Shown here: positions 19,440 to 22,242 of the stretch, one piece after another
Layout: every line of letters starts with the position of its first letter
Position numbering within the stretch: position 1 is the first letter of the stretch
NCBI GenBank assembly: GCA_009801015.1
Contig: VHZZ01001625.1
Coordinates: 129,273-151,514, forward strand
DNA: 22,242 nt
Source: Silene noctiflora
Lineage: Eukaryota; Streptophyta; Magnoliopsida; Caryophyllales; Caryophyllaceae
Direction of reading: 5' to 3'
The notes under the pieces: generated by a model
The model's input: the letters and a program-made list of their open reading frames with translations, nothing else
Told to the model about the DNA's origin: nothing
Database searches by the model: none
Translations under genes and position numbers: made by a program

Positions 19440-20112
19440 CACTCTTTCTTCAAAAGATGGACACAATCCTCAAACTCAAAACTCCATGCTTCCATCCTAA
19501 ATAATCTTCTCTTTTGTGCTCCAAAAAGTTCAATGTCAAAAATAATAGGAGCATGATCCGAACATTGAATAAGAAGATATTTAATACCAGAGTTGGGAAA
19601 GATAGAAAACTAAAGCGTTGAAGCCAAACCCTTGTCAATACGCTCATATATTCTCTTTTTACCTTTCCTGTTGTTGCACCATGTGAACTTGGGACCTTTA
19701 TAAGTGATATCAGAAAGTAAATTTCGAACCTTCCAGTCTGAAAAAAGTTGAGCCCCAAAGATAGTTCATTTGCTTCCCCCTAGTTTGTCCTCGTTAAACT
19801 CAACTTGATTAAAATCACCAATTAAAATGAAATGAGAATACATTCGTTTGATCCAAAGTTCAATTTGCAGCCATATAGACTCCCTCATTGCTCTTTTCAG
19901 TGACTCATAAACACAAACGATGTACTAGAGACGACCCCCACATTCATTAATCGTGAGGATGATAAAGTTACTACATTTCGTAATACAATCAACATTCCAA
20001 GAAGGTTTCCAGCCAACCCATAGACCCCCCCCCCCCCCCCCTTAAAACCAACTGCATCAACTCCTACAGACTTACTGAACCCATAGAAACGAAAAATAGA
20101 AGATACATGGAG
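19440..20112 (-). pseudogene. LINE endonuclease domain, remnant
   Basis: Minus-strand frames near the right end read FYGFSKSVGVDAVGFKGG, then LWVGWKPSWNVDCI, typical of the amino half of an L1 endonuclease with its GGL.. turn. Further on come HFILIGDFNQVEF (the GDFN catalytic motif), GPKFTWCNNR and CSDHAPIIFDI (the SDH motif with the catalytic histidine). They lie in more than one frame with stops between, so the domain is broken. The GG turn has grown into a run of 17 C on the plus strand (20025-20041), a slippage site that by itself could shift the frame. The N-terminal 40-50 residues of the domain are missing. Confidence 0.8.
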
Positions 20113-20966
20113 TGTAACAACCCAAATTATATAACAAAAGAAAAAACGTAAAATAAAGAATAATTAGAGTGTAACACTGATAAAAGGGTCAAGGTGGCGG
20201 AAACACCTGACCAATCCGGTTTGCTACTAAATCCAAAACCAAAGTTATTACATTATTAAAGGGGTTCTCAAAAACTGAAAAACAAAATCCTAATTTATAA
20301 TTTGTCTCGCCCCTCGATGCATCCCAAATAACATCATCCAAATAGCGACGAGCATTCAACCTGAGAATAGGGGTCGACAATCAGTCGGGAGTAACGACTA
20401 GATGCTCTCCCAGTCATGTTTACAACAATTGAATATAACCAACAATCAATAACAATTGAAATGTTAAACTAGTAAACATGTGAGACCATCTATACTCATG
20501 ATAACTTCATATAAACTTACCATCAAACAAAGTCACAATAAGACAATCCTTTAAGATGATAACTATAACACTCCAATTATCCGGCCAAGACAATTGAAGG
20601 GTTACCATCTCGGTTTCCTGAGGTAGTGAATCAGAGATACAATCAAGAAACATTTATTATAAATGACGGTTTAGTGAATTACATAAACGTAAACAAATAT
20701 ATAAATGAATGCAAGTCACACTACTACGACCCTCTAAAGAAAACTATCTCATGCCGACTCAACTCCAAGTCTGAAGCCCGTCCCGTCTCCCGCGTGACAC
20801 CAAGTACGACCTGTACATAACCCACTCCCCATATGATCGGAAATATCATATGGATCAACCACATACCACCCCTGAAATAGGTGACAATTTACACAGAGTT
20901 GCGAACGGTCAATTTCAATAATATAAACACATAAGACACGACATATGAGATATGATTATGCAACAC

Positions 20967-21157
20967 GACAAATATACGAATGAGACTCAGTTCCACCAAC
21001 ACCACACCGGTACCGGGGCGCACCCAGACGTACCAAAAACCCGGTGACGGCACCGCAACACNGACAAATATACGAATGAGACTCAGTTCCACCAACACCA
21101 CACCGGTACCGGGGCGCACCCAGACGTACCAAAAACCCGGTGACGGCACCGCAACAC
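20967..21157 (+). repeat. Perfect 95-bp tandem duplication around a single N
   Basis: Positions 20967-21061 and 21063-21157 are identical at all 95 bases and are separated only by an N at 21062. The seven bases before the first copy (GCAACAC) equal the last seven of each copy. Identity in otherwise decayed sequence, with an N exactly at the joint, suggests overlapping contig ends that were joined rather than merged. Confidence 0.9.
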
Positions 21158-22089
21158 CGCCCACCAAAACAGTCGGACCGTAGCCTGTAAAAAGGTACTC
21201 CAGACACACTGGTTGTACCGGGACCGAGAGCGATTCGGATCCCCTGCCAGACGACGTGACTCAACCGCACGTGTCCCTCCATAACTCAAGCCATTAATGT
21301 GCGCATCCCTCTTGGGGTGGGAAGCCCCACGAGGCGACCCAAGCGTAAGACGGTCTCTCAACTGCCTCACGTTTCCAAAAGAACGAGTAACACCACCGTA
21401 ACATCGCCAACAACCTCCACAAACACATATATAACACAATGTGCATGACGAACGCAATAAATGCATGATACCACACAATATGCCAATTACCGACTCATCA
21501 TGATACACGGTCCCAATTACGATGTGAATATCAATTCCTCAACATCACCAACGACATGATATAATACTACATTTCTAATAACATATGAATTTATGACCAA
21601 TATGTTATAATGCAATGACACTCAATAACGACTCATATGACCATAAAATTATACTGAAACTGGGTAGGATTATTATCAAATCTTCAATAGCTACTCGGAT
21701 CCGACACAACCCCATCTCATGAAACCGTCTCGTCATATACAAGTCACATAATACTATCACAATACATCCTACACTATTATACAATACAAAACCCCTTATT
21801 ATTACCCACTAGTTACCCATATTACACCTACTAATTACTAATTAATTACTCATAACAAAACCCCTAAAAGTTAGGGTTATAAAACATTAGAATAGGATAG
21901 ATCTTGCTTATTTAGGTGAAAGGAAGGAAGGGTAAGGTGAACAATCTTCTAAAGCAAGCTTGAATCCCGTGGAGAAGGTATTTGAGAGGTTTTAGAGATA
22001 AGGGAGAGAGTTTAGAGAGAAAGGGAAGAAGATAAAAATGAATTAGGTTTAGGTGTCAAAATTAGCATTTATCGGGTATTGCACAGTGT

Positions 22090-22144
22090 CACTCGGTCGA
22101 GTGACACGGTCTACTCGGCCGAGTGCAACTCACTCGGCCGAGTG
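22090..22144. repeat. Three copies of the palindrome ACTCGG(C/T)CGAGTG
   Basis: CACTCGGTCGAGTG at 22090-22103, TACTCGGCCGAGTG at 22112-22125 and CACTCGGCCGAGTG at 22131-22144 lie at spacings of 22 and 19 bp. The inner core ACTCGGCCGAGT is a perfect 12-bp palindrome. They sit at the edge of the LTR-type material. Confidence 0.85.
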
Positions 22145-22151
22145 AAACTTA

Positions 22152-22242
22152 TGTTGGAGAAAAGTGTCCCCGACAATAATGCGATCACAAATTGTCGATC
22201 ATGATTGATCACATGTGTAAATCTCATTTTAAGAATACATGA
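22152..22242 (+). mobile_element. Possible start of a second LTR (TGTTGGAG type)
   Basis: TGTTGGAGAAAAGTGTCC begins at 22152, a typical copia LTR opening, and the sequence character changes here from GC-rich palindromes to A/T-rich. The rest lies outside the window. Tentative. Confidence 0.3.

Larger units (their letters stand above)
16086..20112 (-). mobile_element. L1-type LINE with RNase H domain, decayed, 5'-cut
   Basis: The second reading frame of a plant L1 LINE runs right to left: apurinic endonuclease (about 20110-19440), linker (19393-18860), reverse transcriptase (about 18870-17400), a C-terminal zinc knuckle (16980-16880) and a plant-type RNase H (about 16520-16115). The 3' end has a short A8 tail (T on the plus strand near 16087-16094). 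ORF1 and the 5' UTR are absent: the element stops at 20112, where TGTAACAACCC of LTR-type sequence begins. In-frame stops at 19432-19430 and 18386-18384 and several frame changes (near 18900, 17375, 16990 and 16340) show that it is dead. It codes on the same strand as NOL10. Confidence 0.92.
20113..22151. mobile_element. Ty3/gypsy-like LTR material, possibly more than one element
   Basis: TGTAACAACCC at 20113 has the TGTAACA-type start of many plant gypsy LTRs. A related start, TATAACACTCC, lies near 20567. It is followed by ATCTCGGTTTCCTGAGGTAGTGA (about 20607-20629), a phrase I associate with such LTRs. No gag, protease, reverse transcriptase or integrase is seen, so only LTR or non-coding parts are inside the window. 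It looks old and broken. It interrupts the LINE at 20112, so it probably entered after the LINE. Limits and family are tentative. Confidence 0.45.

Noticed and set aside
20889-21508. Overlapping open frames of 106-141 codons on the minus strand
   Set aside because: They cross the N at 21062 and the 95-bp duplication, repeat their own peptide, and lie in LTR-type non-coding sequence.
1-22242. CRISPR array, rRNA genes, bacterial-type operon or defence system
   Set aside because: Nothing in spacing, repeats or coding style supports these; the window is plant nuclear DNA.

Overview
The window is nuclear DNA of a flowering plant. The evidence is a many-exon gene with short GT-AG introns, Stowaway and hAT miniature transposons, a tRNA-derived SINE, an L1-type LINE with a plant-style RNase H tail, and LTR retrotransposon material. 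The repeat flavour (nested palindromes built on GTGACGG, clusters of ACTCGGCCGAGT) reminds me of Caryophyllales, but that placement is from memory and weak.

There is one confident host gene, on the minus strand from 14209 down to 3778. It encodes the plant orthologue of NOL10/Enp2 (EDA7 in Arabidopsis as I recall it), a nucleolar WD40 protein of the small-subunit processome. I resolved 16 coding exons. Their junctions keep frame throughout and give a predicted protein of 680 residues, close to the roughly 690 of the animal protein. Fourteen introns are GT-AG. The fifteenth (4130-4275) must be GC-AG to keep the frame open.

The introns of this gene have collected small mobile elements. Intron 8 (6517-9503) holds a Stowaway-like MITE, a 461-bp element made of GATTCTACGATT-like units with a 5-bp target duplication, and an 810-bp hAT element with a perfect 8-bp target duplication. 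Intron 4 (11028-12318) holds a foldback element with a long hairpin. Intron 3 (12420-13253) holds a minus-strand SINE with a 15-bp target duplication. Downstream of the gene (1-3370) lie the end of a probable copia LTR, a GC-rich repeat block, a 197-bp Stowaway MITE and a 1.1-kb terminal-inverted-repeat element.

Upstream of the gene (14.2-16.1 kb) are its short 5' region with a telo-box, an unrecognised open frame, and a GTGACGG palindromic MITE. A decayed minus-strand L1/RNH LINE (16086-20112) follows. It is cut at its 5' side by LTR-type sequence that runs to the window end. That last part contains a perfect 95-bp duplication around a single N, which looks like an assembly join. No CRISPR, rRNA or true tRNA gene was seen. 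The novelty is mostly in the structure of the small elements and in how a housekeeping gene tolerates them; I found no convincing new multi-gene system.
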